Below, one piece after another: positions 1 through 5,591 of a stretch of DNA of 5,934 bases (position 1 is its first letter; every line of letters begins with the position of its first letter). The stretch spans positions 1 to 5,934 of the forward strand of contig RZYX01000106.1 in the NCBI GenBank assembly GCA_009930155.1. Reading direction: 5' to 3'. Under the pieces are notes generated by a model. That model saw only the letters and a program-made list of their open reading frames with translations. It was not told the origin of the DNA and ran no database searches. A program made the translations under genes and the position numbers. This DNA comes from Clostridia bacterium (GTDB lineage: Bacteria; Bacillota_A; Clostridia; Oscillospirales; Acutalibacteraceae).

Positions 1-499
1 TTGCTGTACACTGTGCACTTGTTGGCTTTTGCCCGCCATATTCAAGTGGCTGACGGAACTGCTTTTCTGCCGAACAGAAGTGAGATGAAGTTGCTGCAAG
101 TGCTGTATCTATTACTCCGCTATCCGTCATAAGACCTGCTAAAGCAAGTGATAAAGCCATAGTAGAGCAAGCACCATAAATGCCTGCAAACGGTATGTCC
201 ATATCTTTTATACTAAATGTGGTGCCTATGCTTTGATTAAGCAAATCACCCGAAAAAATCATATCTATCTGCGACGGTGTTTTTTCGGCCTTTGCAAGTG
301 CTAAGGTTACCGCTTCTCTGTGGAGTGCACTTTCTGCCTTTTCCCAAGAGTCTTCACCTAGTGTCGCATCATCAAATATATAGTCAAACTCTGCACTTAA
401 AGGTCCTTCACCCTCTTTTCTGCCTACCACTGCTGCATTGCCAATTATAGTGGGTCTTGTTGGCAAATTAAATGTATAGCTTCCCTGCTTGATTGCCAT
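1..499 (-). CDS. spoVAD: Stage V sporulation protein AD (SpoVAD), N-terminal half, cut by the window edge
   Basis: This gene encodes a soluble SpoVA component with a thiolase-like fold. In the family it binds dipicolinic acid (DPA) and works with the SpoVA membrane proteins in moving Ca-DPA into the forespore and out at germination. Reading the minus strand from ATG at 499-497 gives 166 codons, about half of the roughly 338 residues usual for SpoVAD. Recognisable blocks are SGDLLNQ (83-89), GACST around C111 (the thiolase nucleophile position), AATSSH (135-140) and EYGGQKP (153-159), all matching Bacillus SpoVAD. The start is supported by AAAGGGGG at 509-516, nine bases upstream, which overlaps the stop codon of spoVAC. 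This is therefore the second gene of a tight spoVAC-spoVAD operon. spoVAE would be expected next but lies outside the window. The frame is intact as far as it can be read. Confidence 0.96.
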   Translation of the reverse strand, partial: MAIKQGSYTFNLPTRPTIIGNAAVVGRKEGEGPLSAEFDYIFDDATLGEDSWEKAESALHREAVTLALAKAEKTPSQIDMIFSGDLLNQSIGTTFSIKDMDIPFAGIYGACSTMALSLALAGLMTDSGVIDTALAATSSHFCSAEKQFRQPLEYGGQKPTSAQCTA

Positions 500-514
500 A
501 CCGCTTATCCCCCT

Positions 515-958
515 TTAATAAAGCTTGAAAATCCACAATATTAACCCATACAAAACTGCTGTGCTACATCCGTAAACAATTACAGGCCCCGCTATTTTAA
601 ACATATTTGCACCTGTGCCCAAAATCCTTCCCTCACTTTGAAATTCCATTGCGGGAGAAACAACAGAGTTTGCAAACCCTGTTATCGGTACTATTGTTCC
701 AGCTCCAGCATAGCGTGCAATTTTATCAAACACTCCTGTAGCAGTTAAAATAGCAGTCAGTGCAATCAAAACTACTGCTACGCCTGCCATAACTTCTTCC
801 TGTGTCCAATCCAAAGATATATAATATGTCCTCAGTGCTTCTCCAATTGTACAGATTAATCCTCCAACAAAAAATGCATTCAAACAATTCTTCAACTTCG
901 GTGATGGTGGCGATGCCTTTTTGGCCATACCATCATACTCTTTATTTGTAATCGGCAT
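515..958 (-). CDS. spoVAC: Stage V sporulation protein AC (SpoVAC), membrane protein
   Basis: SpoVAC is an integral membrane subunit of the SpoVA channel complex in the spore inner membrane, needed for DPA uptake and release; in Bacillus it behaves as a mechanosensitive channel. The 147-residue length is normal for the family. After a basic, proline-containing N-terminus come hydrophobic stretches at about 27-47, 57-77 and 120-145. The family core GAGTIVPITGFANS (85-98) followed by SEGRILG and NMFKIAG closely matches Bacillus SpoVAC (GAGSAVPVTGFANS). ATG at 958-956 has AAAGGGGG at 968-975, nine bases away. It is the first gene of its operon here, since the upstream neighbour is divergent; this fits the spoVAC-D-E arrangement of clostridia, without spoVAA/AB. 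Expression under the forespore factor sigma-G is expected from the family, but I could not find a well-spaced sigma-G promoter. Confidence 0.96.
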   Translation of the reverse strand: MPITNKEYDGMAKKASPPSPKLKNCLNAFFVGGLICTIGEALRTYYISLDWTQEEVMAGVAVVLIALTAILTATGVFDKIARYAGAGTIVPITGFANSVVSPAMEFQSEGRILGTGANMFKIAGPVIVYGCSTAVLYGLILWIFKLY

Positions 959-1039
959 TTTTAATAGCCCCCTTTTGATATACTTATTTTAGCCATATTA
1001 TATTTCTTTTATTCACTTACAATATTCACATTTTATTTA

Positions 1040-1067
1040 TTGACTTTGTGGCTAATAATGTTATCAT
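1040..1067 (+). promoter_or_regulatory. Predicted sigma-A promoter for the ABC ATPase gene
   Basis: TTGACT (1040-1045) and TATCAT (1062-1067) are separated by 16 bp. Transcription would start near 1074. That leaves a leader of about 20 nt before the TTG start at 1094, just enough to include the GGTGA ribosome binding site. It faces away from spoVAC. This is a motif match only. Confidence 0.55.
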
Positions 1068-1083
1068 TGTGTTTATAGAAAGT

Positions 1084-1088
1084 GGTGA
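1084..1088 (+). promoter_or_regulatory. Ribosome binding site that favours a TTG start for the ABC ATPase
   Basis: GGTGA is a match to the 3' part of the AAGGAGGTGA consensus and lies 5 nt before TTG at 1094-1096. The in-frame GTG codons at 1082 and 1085 overlap this site, so they cannot use it, and no other purine-rich site lies upstream of them within the predicted transcript. The TTG start also yields MSLVNLENIFKIY, the N-terminus expected of MacB-type ATPases. Confidence 0.6.
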
Positions 1089-1093
1089 GGATT

Positions 1094-1780
1094 TTGAGCC
1101 TTGTTAATCTTGAAAATATTTTTAAAATATATAATCCAGGAGAAAATGAAGTAAGAGCACTTGATAATATTTCTATTGAAATTGATAATGGAGAATTTGT
1201 TGCTATTGTTGGTCAATCAGGTTCTGGCAAATCAACATTGATGAATATTATTGGTTTGCTTGACAACCCTACAAGCGGCAAATATATCTTAAACGGTAAC
1301 GATGTATCTTCACTTGATGACAACACCCTTTCAGATATACGCAATCGGGAAATCGGCTTTATATTTCAGGGATTTAACCTTATATCTAGCCTTACAGCCT
1401 GCGGAAATGTTGAACTCCCTCTAATTTATCGTGGTGTTAAAAAAGAAGAACGACATAAACTCTCTATGGATGCTTTGGCTAGAGTAGGGCTTGAAAAACG
1501 CATAGACCATCTACCATATCAGCTCTCTGGTGGTCAGCAACAGCGTGTTGCCATCGCCCGTGCTTTGGCTGCTAAGCCACCCGTTATTCTTGCAGATGAA
1601 CCAACAGGCAACCTTGACTCTCAATCAGGAAAAGATGTTATGCGTATGTTATATGAGCTTAACGAAGATGGAAAAACAATCATTCTAATCACTCACGATG
1701 ATGAAATTGCCAAAACTGCTAAACGAATTATACGGTTTCAAGACGGCAAAATAATGAAAGATTCTACAAAAAACTACTAA
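1094..1780 (+). CDS. ABC transporter ATP-binding protein, MacB/LolD/FtsE-like
   Basis: This is a cytoplasmic ATPase subunit of the family that pairs with FtsX/MacB-type permeases to extrude lipoproteins, peptides or drugs by mechanotransmission. From the TTG start it has 228 residues, normal for a stand-alone ATPase. All catalytic motifs are present: Walker A GQSGSGKS (40-47), Q-loop Q92, ABC signature LSGGQQQR (144-151), Walker B VILADE with catalytic E169, D-loop NLDS (173-176) and switch His H201. The segment GFIFQGFNLISSLTA is typical of the MacB/LolD branch. A longer version starting at GTG 1082 is possible but less well supported. The usual partner permease and adaptor genes are absent: divergent spoVAC lies on one side and a small unrelated membrane protein on the other. 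The substrate cannot be inferred. There is no GC-containing terminator after the stop, so read-through into the next genes is possible. Confidence 0.93.
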   Translation: MSLVNLENIFKIYNPGENEVRALDNISIEIDNGEFVAIVGQSGSGKSTLMNIIGLLDNPTSGKYILNGNDVSSLDDNTLSDIRNREIGFIFQGFNLISSLTACGNVELPLIYRGVKKEERHKLSMDALARVGLEKRIDHLPYQLSGGQQQRVAIARALAAKPPVILADEPTGNLDSQSGKDVMRMLYELNEDGKTIILITHDDEIAKTAKRIIRFQDGKIMKDSTKNY

Positions 1781-1794
1781 TTCTATTATTTTTA

Positions 1795-1823
1795 TTGTAA
1801 TAATAATTATAATATATTATAAT
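1795..1823 (+). promoter_or_regulatory. Predicted sigma-A promoter for the small membrane protein/YbjQ pair
   Basis: TTGTAA (1795-1800) is followed after exactly 17 bp by a perfect TATAAT (1818-1823). A transcript would begin near 1830, leaving a leader of about 26 nt that contains GAGGTG (1843-1848) before ATG 1856. The surrounding DNA is almost pure A/T, so chance matches to the -10 box are common; the correct spacing and orientation raise the odds. Confidence 0.55.
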
Positions 1824-1827
1824 TATT
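1802..1827. repeat. Perfect 26-bp A/T-only palindrome overlapping the promoter
   Basis: The twelve bases AATAATTATAAT (1802-1813) are followed by AT and then by their exact reverse complement (1816-1827), giving an uninterrupted dyad centred between 1814 and 1815. It covers the promoter spacer and the -10 box. It could be an operator for a dimeric regulator, a cruciform-prone site, or a by-product of A/T-rich composition. With no G or C it is unlikely to be an efficient terminator. Confidence 0.6.
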
Positions 1828-1855
1828 TTAAGACATATTATTGAGGTGTTAATTT

Positions 1856-2077
1856 ATGAAAAGCAAAGGGTTGGTAGCTCCGATTATTATCACAGTGATT
1901 ATTTCTTTAATTTTGGTGTTTTATGCTTGCATTTATATGTTTGCACCAATTCCAACTTCATTAAAAGTAATCATTTCTGTTGTTTTACTATTTTTACTTG
2001 GCATTTTAATTTATGTACTTATTGAAAGAATCAAAGAAATTAGGAGTGGTGAGTACGATGATATTAGTAAATACTGA
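1856..2077 (+). CDS. Small two-helix membrane protein with an acidic C-terminal tail, function unknown
   Basis: This is a 73-residue protein. A short basic N-terminus (MKSKG) precedes two strongly hydrophobic segments at about 7-29 and 36-56, joined by a short proline-containing loop (APIPT). A charged tail, ERIKEIRSGEYDDISKY, occupies 57-73. The start is supported by GAGGTG at 1843-1848, seven bases before ATG. By the positive-inside rule (K2, K4 at the N-terminus; R58, K60, R63 in the tail) both ends probably face the cytoplasm, with a hairpin in the membrane. The final 20 bp overlap the start of the YbjQ-family gene in another frame, which suggests translational coupling and joint function. 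From memory, a similar tail (ERIKEIxxGExDDxSKY) recurs in small clostridial proteins next to YbjQ genes; I cannot verify that here. No enzymatic motif is visible. Confidence 0.85.
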   Translation: MKSKGLVAPIIITVIISLILVFYACIYMFAPIPTSLKVIISVVLLFLLGILIYVLIERIKEIRSGEYDDISKY

Positions 2078-2369
2078 TTATATTTCAGGCAAGGAGCTTG
2101 AGACCTTAACTATTGTTAAGGGAAGTACAATTCAAACCAAAAATGCTGTCCGTGATATTTCACAGAGTTTTAAAACACTTATTGGTGGCGAGCTTGTTTC
2201 TTATAACAAGATGATGAACGAAGCTAGAGCACTTGCAACCAAGCGTATGGTTGAAGAGGCTGAAGAACTTGGTGCAGACGCTATTGTAAACATCCGATAC
2301 GCTTCTTCCGCTATTGTTCAAGGTGCGGCTGAAGTTATTGCCTATGGAACTGCTGTAAAATTTAAATAA
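2058..2369 (+). CDS. YbjQ/UPF0145 (DUF74) family protein
   Basis: This is a 103-residue soluble protein of the YbjQ family (Pfam PF01906), small proteins known to form ring-shaped oligomers and loosely called heavy-metal-binding; the biochemical role is not settled. Family features are the N-terminal strand with GKELETLTIVKGSTI (11-25), the RDI segment (32-34), LIGGELVSY (41-49), the helix ARALATKRMVEEAEELGADAIV (56-77) and the terminal strand EVIAYGTAV (92-100). There is no Cys or His at all, so a classical soft-metal site is not apparent in this copy. ATG 2058 is chosen because AGGAG (2042-2046) and GGTGA (2048-2052) sit directly upstream and the family match begins there; an in-frame start at 2013 would add 15 residues unrelated to the family. 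The gene overlaps the preceding membrane-protein gene by 20 bp and is followed by a strong terminator. Confidence 0.92.
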   Translation: MILVNTDYISGKELETLTIVKGSTIQTKNAVRDISQSFKTLIGGELVSYNKMMNEARALATKRMVEEAEELGADAIVNIRYASSAIVQGAAEVIAYGTAVKFK

Positions 2370-2379
2370 ACACAAAACA

Positions 2380-2416
2380 AAAACCCAAGTACATAATGTA
2401 CTTGGGTTTTATTTTA
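2380..2416 (+). terminator. Intrinsic terminator after the YbjQ-family gene
   Basis: A perfect 14-bp stem (2380-2393 with 2397-2410, core ACCCAAGTACA) closes a 3-nt loop and is followed by TTTT within the stem end and ATTTTA. It begins 11 bp after the stop. Read from the minus strand the stem is equally perfect and is followed by GTTTTG, so it may also act as a back-up for the convergent ATPase transcript. Confidence 0.9.
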
Positions 2417-2446
2417 TGTATGAATATGCTATAAATAACATTGATT

Positions 2447-2486
2447 GAATAAAAGAAGAACTCCTCAAAAAATGAGTAGTTCTTCT
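2447..2486 (-). terminator. Intrinsic terminator of the P-type ATPase unit
   Basis: On the minus strand an AGAAGAACT-containing arm (2473-2486) pairs with 2454-2467 in a 14-bp stem with one mismatch (2463/2477) and a 5-nt loop, followed by TTTATT. It starts 9 bp after the ATPase stop codon. With the terminator at 2380-2410 it separates two convergent transcripts. Confidence 0.8.
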
Positions 2487-2495
2487 CTAATTTTA

Positions 2496-5144
2496 TTATG
2501 CTTTTTTAGGTGTTTTTCGCTGTATCAATTTTACAATTTCTACTATTGGAATTACACTAACCGAAAGAACAAGTGCAACAAAATACTCTGAAATGCTTAT
2601 GTGTTCAAAACCGAACGCATCTGAAACACCTGGTACATATAGCACTGCTGTTGTAAGCACAAGGCTAACTATCATTGCCGCCCAAAGGTATATGTTTTGA
2701 CTCTTGAGTGTAAAAACACTTCCTCGTTGGCTACGCATATTAAAACTATGAAAAATCTCTGCCATGCTCATTGTAAGGAATGCCATAGTCATCCCATCTG
2801 CACTCGTTGCAATCTCCCAAACGCCACTTTCCATAAAGTGTCCAATAAAATATGCAGCAAGTGTAACAAGGGTTACCATAATTCCTTGATATGCAATATC
2901 AAAACCTACGCCACCAGAAAATATACCATCTCTTGACTTGCGTGGATTTCTACGCATTAAATCAGGTTCGCCCTTTTCCATTCCTAATGCAAGTGCAGGA
3001 AAACAGTCTGTAATAAGGTTTATCCACAAAAGGTGAACAGGCTTAAATAAAACAAATCCAAACAATGTAGCTATAAAGATTCCCATTACTTCACTCATAT
3101 TAGAAGCAAGAAGAAACTGAATTGATTTGCGAATATTGTCATAAATACGGCGACCTTCCTCAACCGCATTTACTATTGTTGCAAAGTTGTCGTCTGCTAA
3201 AACCATATCAGCAACATTCTTTGTAACATCTGTTCCTGTTATTCCCATACCAATACCGATATCAGCATTTTTTATACTTGGTGCATCATTTACTCCATCG
3301 CCCGTCATTGCTGTAACATAGCCTTTTTTACGCCATGTGTTAACTATACGAACTTTGTGTTCTGGCTGAACCCTAGCATAAACGCCAAAATTCTCAATGC
3401 TCTTTGTAAAGGTTGCATCATCTATATCGTTTAGTTGTGCGCCTGTAATCGCCTGTGAATCATCCGTTATAATGCCAAGCTGCATGGCAATAGCAATTGC
3501 TGTATCACGATGGTCTCCAGTAATCATAATAGGTCTTATGCCTGCTTCTTTACACTCTGCAATAGCATCAAGCACCTCTGGACGAATTGGATCAATCATT
3601 CCAACAAGCCCTATAAAGATTAAACCCTTTTCAAGTGCTTCTGGTGAAAAATCCGTAGGAGATTTTTCATATTCGTTATAAGCCGCACTAAGAACACGAA
3701 GTGCTTTGTCAGCAAGACGCTTATTCTCAGCCAAAATTCCTGCACGAGTTGTATCTGTTAGAGGCAAAACCTTGCCCTGTTTAATATAGTAAGTACACTT
3801 TTTAAGAACTTCATCTGGAGCACCCTTTGTGTATTGAACACAAGCCCCTTTCTTATCGTGCTTATCAATGCAATGAACTGTGCTCATCATTTTACGAGAG
3901 CTGTCAAAAGGTGCTTCTCCAATTCTAGGAGTTTCCTTAATCAAATCGTTCTTGTTCATACCAAGCTTGTATGCATAGTTTACTAAAGCGCATTCGGTAG
4001 GCTCGCCCTCTGCCTCGTTCTTCTCACCCAAATTCGCATCATTGCAAAGTGCCATTGCTTTTGCAATCAATGTTTCATCTCCGTTATATTCAACAACTGT
4101 CATTTTATTTTGTGTAAGTGTTCCTGTTTTATCTGAACAAATTATCTGTGCACAGCCCAGAGTTTCAACCGCTGTTAGTCGGCGAATAACTGCATTGCGT
4201 TTTGACATATTTGTTACACCTATACTAAGAACAACTGTAACGACTGTTGCAAGTCCCTCTGGAATTGCGGCAACAGCTAGGCTTACAGCAATCATAAATG
4301 TTGAAAGAACTACAGGAAGCTCAACACTACCAGCCTTAATCAAGCTAAACGAGAAGATAAATACACATATTGCAAGAACAAGCCAACTTAAAATTTTGCC
4401 AAGCTGAGCAAGCTTTATTTGAAGTGGAGTTTGCCCCTCTTGTGTGTTGGAAAGAGCGCTCGCAATCTTGCCCATTTCAGTGTCCATACCTGTTGAGCAA
4501 ACAACTGCACGACCACGACCATATACAACAGTGCTACCCATATAGACCATATTTTTACGGTCTCCTAGTGGAACATCAGCCTTCTCGCCAATTCCAAGGT
4601 TTTCCATAATTTTATTTACTGGAACACTTTCACCTGTAAGAGCCGCCTCTTCAATCTTAAGGCTTGCACTTTCAATAATTCTACCGTCTGCGGGTATTGC
4701 GTCACCTGCTTCAAGTACAACTACATCACCAGGAACAAGCTCAGTTGAATAAACGACAGCCTGTTTACCGTCACGAATAACCTTACAGGTTGCGGCAGTC
4801 ATCTCTTGCAGTGCTTCTATAGCCTTTTCCGCCTTGCTTTCCTGATAAACGCCCAAAACAGCATTGATAAAAACAACAATCATAATAATAATTACATCTG
4901 CAAAACTTTCATGGCTATAATAGGCAGTGATACCACTAATAATTGCAGCAACTATCAATATAACTGTCATCGGTTCTTTTAGTTGTTCAAAAAGACGATG
5001 CATTAGAGTGATTTTTTCACCCTCTACAAGCTTGTTTTCTCCGTACTTTTCCGCACGCTTTTTAGCCTCTACGGTTGTTATTCCGTCAGATGTACTAGAA
5101 AGCTCTCTAAGTACAGAATTTGAATCTTGGCTGTAAAACCTCAT
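2496..5144 (-). CDS. P2-type cation-transporting ATPase (calcium-pump family; Mn2+ and/or Ca2+ efflux)
   Basis: This is a membrane pump that uses ATP to export divalent cations. The 882-residue length is typical of bacterial SERCA/PMCA-like pumps. Motifs in order are: TGES of the actuator domain (170-173), VAAIPEGLA in M4 (291-299), DKTGTLT with phosphorylated D338, nucleotide-binding KGAPDE (440-445), TGDHRDT (542-548), TGDGVND (614-620) and NLITD in M6 (709-713). Ten membrane helices are recognisable: M1-M2 near 57-103, M3-M4 near 251-308, and M5-M10 from about 676 to 875. Counterparts of all SERCA1a calcium ligands are present: V291, A292, I294, E296, N682, E685, N709, T712, D713 and E796. 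ATG 5144 has AAAGGATG (5153-5160) upstream. The gene stands alone behind a yybP-ykoY riboswitch, a class that senses Mn2+, so manganese export is as plausible as calcium export. The frame is intact. Family assignment is certain; the ion is not. Confidence 0.95.
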   Translation of the reverse strand: MRFYSQDSNSVLRELSSTSDGITTVEAKKRAEKYGENKLVEGEKITLMHRLFEQLKEPMTVILIVAAIISGITAYYSHESFADVIIIMIVVFINAVLGVYQESKAEKAIEALQEMTAATCKVIRDGKQAVVYSTELVPGDVVVLEAGDAIPADGRIIESASLKIEEAALTGESVPVNKIMENLGIGEKADVPLGDRKNMVYMGSTVVYGRGRAVVCSTGMDTEMGKIASALSNTQEGQTPLQIKLAQLGKILSWLVLAICVFIFSFSLIKAGSVELPVVLSTFMIAVSLAVAAIPEGLATVVTVVLSIGVTNMSKRNAVIRRLTAVETLGCAQIICSDKTGTLTQNKMTVVEYNGDETLIAKAMALCNDANLGEKNEAEGEPTECALVNYAYKLGMNKNDLIKETPRIGEAPFDSSRKMMSTVHCIDKHDKKGACVQYTKGAPDEVLKKCTYYIKQGKVLPLTDTTRAGILAENKRLADKALRVLSAAYNEYEKSPTDFSPEALEKGLIFIGLVGMIDPIRPEVLDAIAECKEAGIRPIMITGDHRDTAIAIAMQLGIITDDSQAITGAQLNDIDDATFTKSIENFGVYARVQPEHKVRIVNTWRKKGYVTAMTGDGVNDAPSIKNADIGIGMGITGTDVTKNVADMVLADDNFATIVNAVEEGRRIYDNIRKSIQFLLASNMSEVMGIFIATLFGFVLFKPVHLLWINLITDCFPALALGMEKGEPDLMRRNPRKSRDGIFSGGVGFDIAYQGIMVTLVTLAAYFIGHFMESGVWEIATSADGMTMAFLTMSMAEIFHSFNMRSQRGSVFTLKSQNIYLWAAMIVSLVLTTAVLYVPGVSDAFGFEHISISEYFVALVLSVSVIPIVEIVKLIQRKTPKKA

Positions 5145-5184
5145 GATTATGACATCCTTTCATTTGATGCACCTAATTATTTAT

Positions 5185-5228
5185 AAAATAAAAAACCCAT
5201 GTGCAGTTTAAAAATACTACACATGAGT
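5185..5228 (-). terminator. Riboswitch-controlled intrinsic terminator in the ATPase leader
   Basis: On the minus strand ACUCAUGUGUAGU (5228-5216) pairs with ACUGCACAUGGGU (5207-5195) in a continuous 13-bp helix containing two U-G pairs, with an 8-nt loop. It is followed by UUUUUAUUUU (5194-5185). It lies between the aptamer and the ATPase start. Its 5' arm contains the whole 3' strand of aptamer helix P1 (5222-5227), so the two structures exclude each other. Confidence 0.92.
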
Positions 5229-5318
5229 CTGGTTCTTTAATTTAAGCCAGATCACAAATTAAGAGTGACCAAGATGTTGACTTAAAACATACTTTTGTAT
5301 GCAAACTACTCCCTCACG
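5222..5318 (-). promoter_or_regulatory. yybP-ykoY family (Mn2+) riboswitch aptamer
   Basis: The minus-strand leader folds by hand into the class architecture. P1 is CGUGAG (5318-5313) with CUCAUG (5227-5222). The conserved L1 sequence GGAGUAG (5312-5306) follows. P2 is the hairpin CAUAC/GUAUG (5301-5288). P3 is UUUAAGUC (5286-5279) with GGCUUAAA (5248-5241), with L3 (AACAUCUU, 5278-5271) between P3 and P4. P4 is GGUCAC/GUGAUC (5270-5250). The conserved AGAC lies at the return into P1 (5230-5227). The order and the P3 sequence resemble the Lactococcus yybP-ykoY aptamer that controls the pump YoaB. Members of this class sense Mn2+. Because P1 and the downstream terminator share a strand, ligand binding should block termination and switch the ATPase on. 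The fold is by inspection, without an energy calculation or covariance score. Confidence 0.88.
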
Positions 5319-5328
5319 GAATATTTGT

Positions 5329-5357
5329 ATTATACACCATAATATAAATTTTAACAA
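5329..5357 (-). promoter_or_regulatory. Predicted sigma-A promoter of the riboswitch/ATPase unit
   Basis: On the minus strand TTGTTA (5357-5352) and a perfect TATAAT (5334-5329) are separated by 17 bp. Transcription would start near 5322, a few bases before helix P1 of the aptamer, as expected for a riboswitch leader. Confidence 0.75.
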
Positions 5358-5456
5358 TTATATAAATATGAACAATTTGTAAATTGCGTGTATAAATATA
5401 TTGTTTTTTAAGTATATAATTTGGCTTTTACATTATTCTACTTTAACATTAAGCAT

Positions 5457-5495
5457 AAAAAAGCAGCGACATATCACAAAATCCTATATCACTGC
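5457..5495 (-). terminator. Intrinsic terminator downstream of malQ
   Basis: On the minus strand GCAGUGAUAUA (5495-5485) pairs with UAUGUCGCUGC (5473-5463), an 11-bp stem with two U-G pairs and an 11-nt loop, followed by UUUUUU (5462-5457). It lies 97 bp beyond the malQ stop and upstream of the ATPase promoter, so it most likely ends the malQ transcript and insulates the riboswitch unit. Confidence 0.82.
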
Positions 5496-5591
5496 AATTT
5501 ATATAATTTATTCATATTCAAAGTTTAGTATGCATATTCAATATTTGTTCTGTATTATAAATTTTATCTTAACTCAATATATCAGAGCTTT

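Larger units (their letters stand above)
5145..5591. other. Gene-free interval between the ATPase and malQ
   Basis: These 447 bp hold no convincing coding region. Positions 5145-5357 are the ATPase leader: ribosome binding site, terminator, riboswitch aptamer and promoter. Positions 5457-5495 are a terminator facing left. The remaining parts, 5358-5456 and 5496-5591, are A/T-rich; I see no gene or clear signal in them. The second part is probably the 3' untranslated end of the malQ transcript. Confidence 0.7.

Noticed and set aside
996..1028. Possible sigma-G promoter for spoVAC on the minus strand (TGAATA at 1028-1023, TATAATA at 1002-996).
   Set aside because: The spacer is 20 bp, whereas sigma-G promoters usually have 17-18, and the -10 lacks the leading C. 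No better pair was found in 959-1081, so I do not call it.
1802..1827. Palindrome considered as a terminator for the ABC ATPase gene.
   Set aside because: The stem has no G-C pair and only a 2-base centre and no clean U-run follows; it overlaps a better supported promoter.
2013..2369. Longer reading of the YbjQ-family gene starting at 2013.
   Set aside because: The extra 15 residues lie within the membrane-protein gene, do not resemble the family and have no ribosome binding site; ATG 2058 has a strong one.
2160..2375. Minus-strand open frame of 71 residues opposite the YbjQ-family gene.
   Set aside because: It is the antisense of a clear family gene and its start lies next to that gene's terminator; nothing supports translation.
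2697..5136. Several plus-strand open frames (79-121 residues) opposite the ATPase gene, one of them Cys/His-rich near 2697-2936.
   Set aside because: They are antisense shadows of a highly conserved coding region. The apparent Cys/His pattern near 2697 arises from reverse-complemented membrane-helix codons, and there are no ribosome binding sites.
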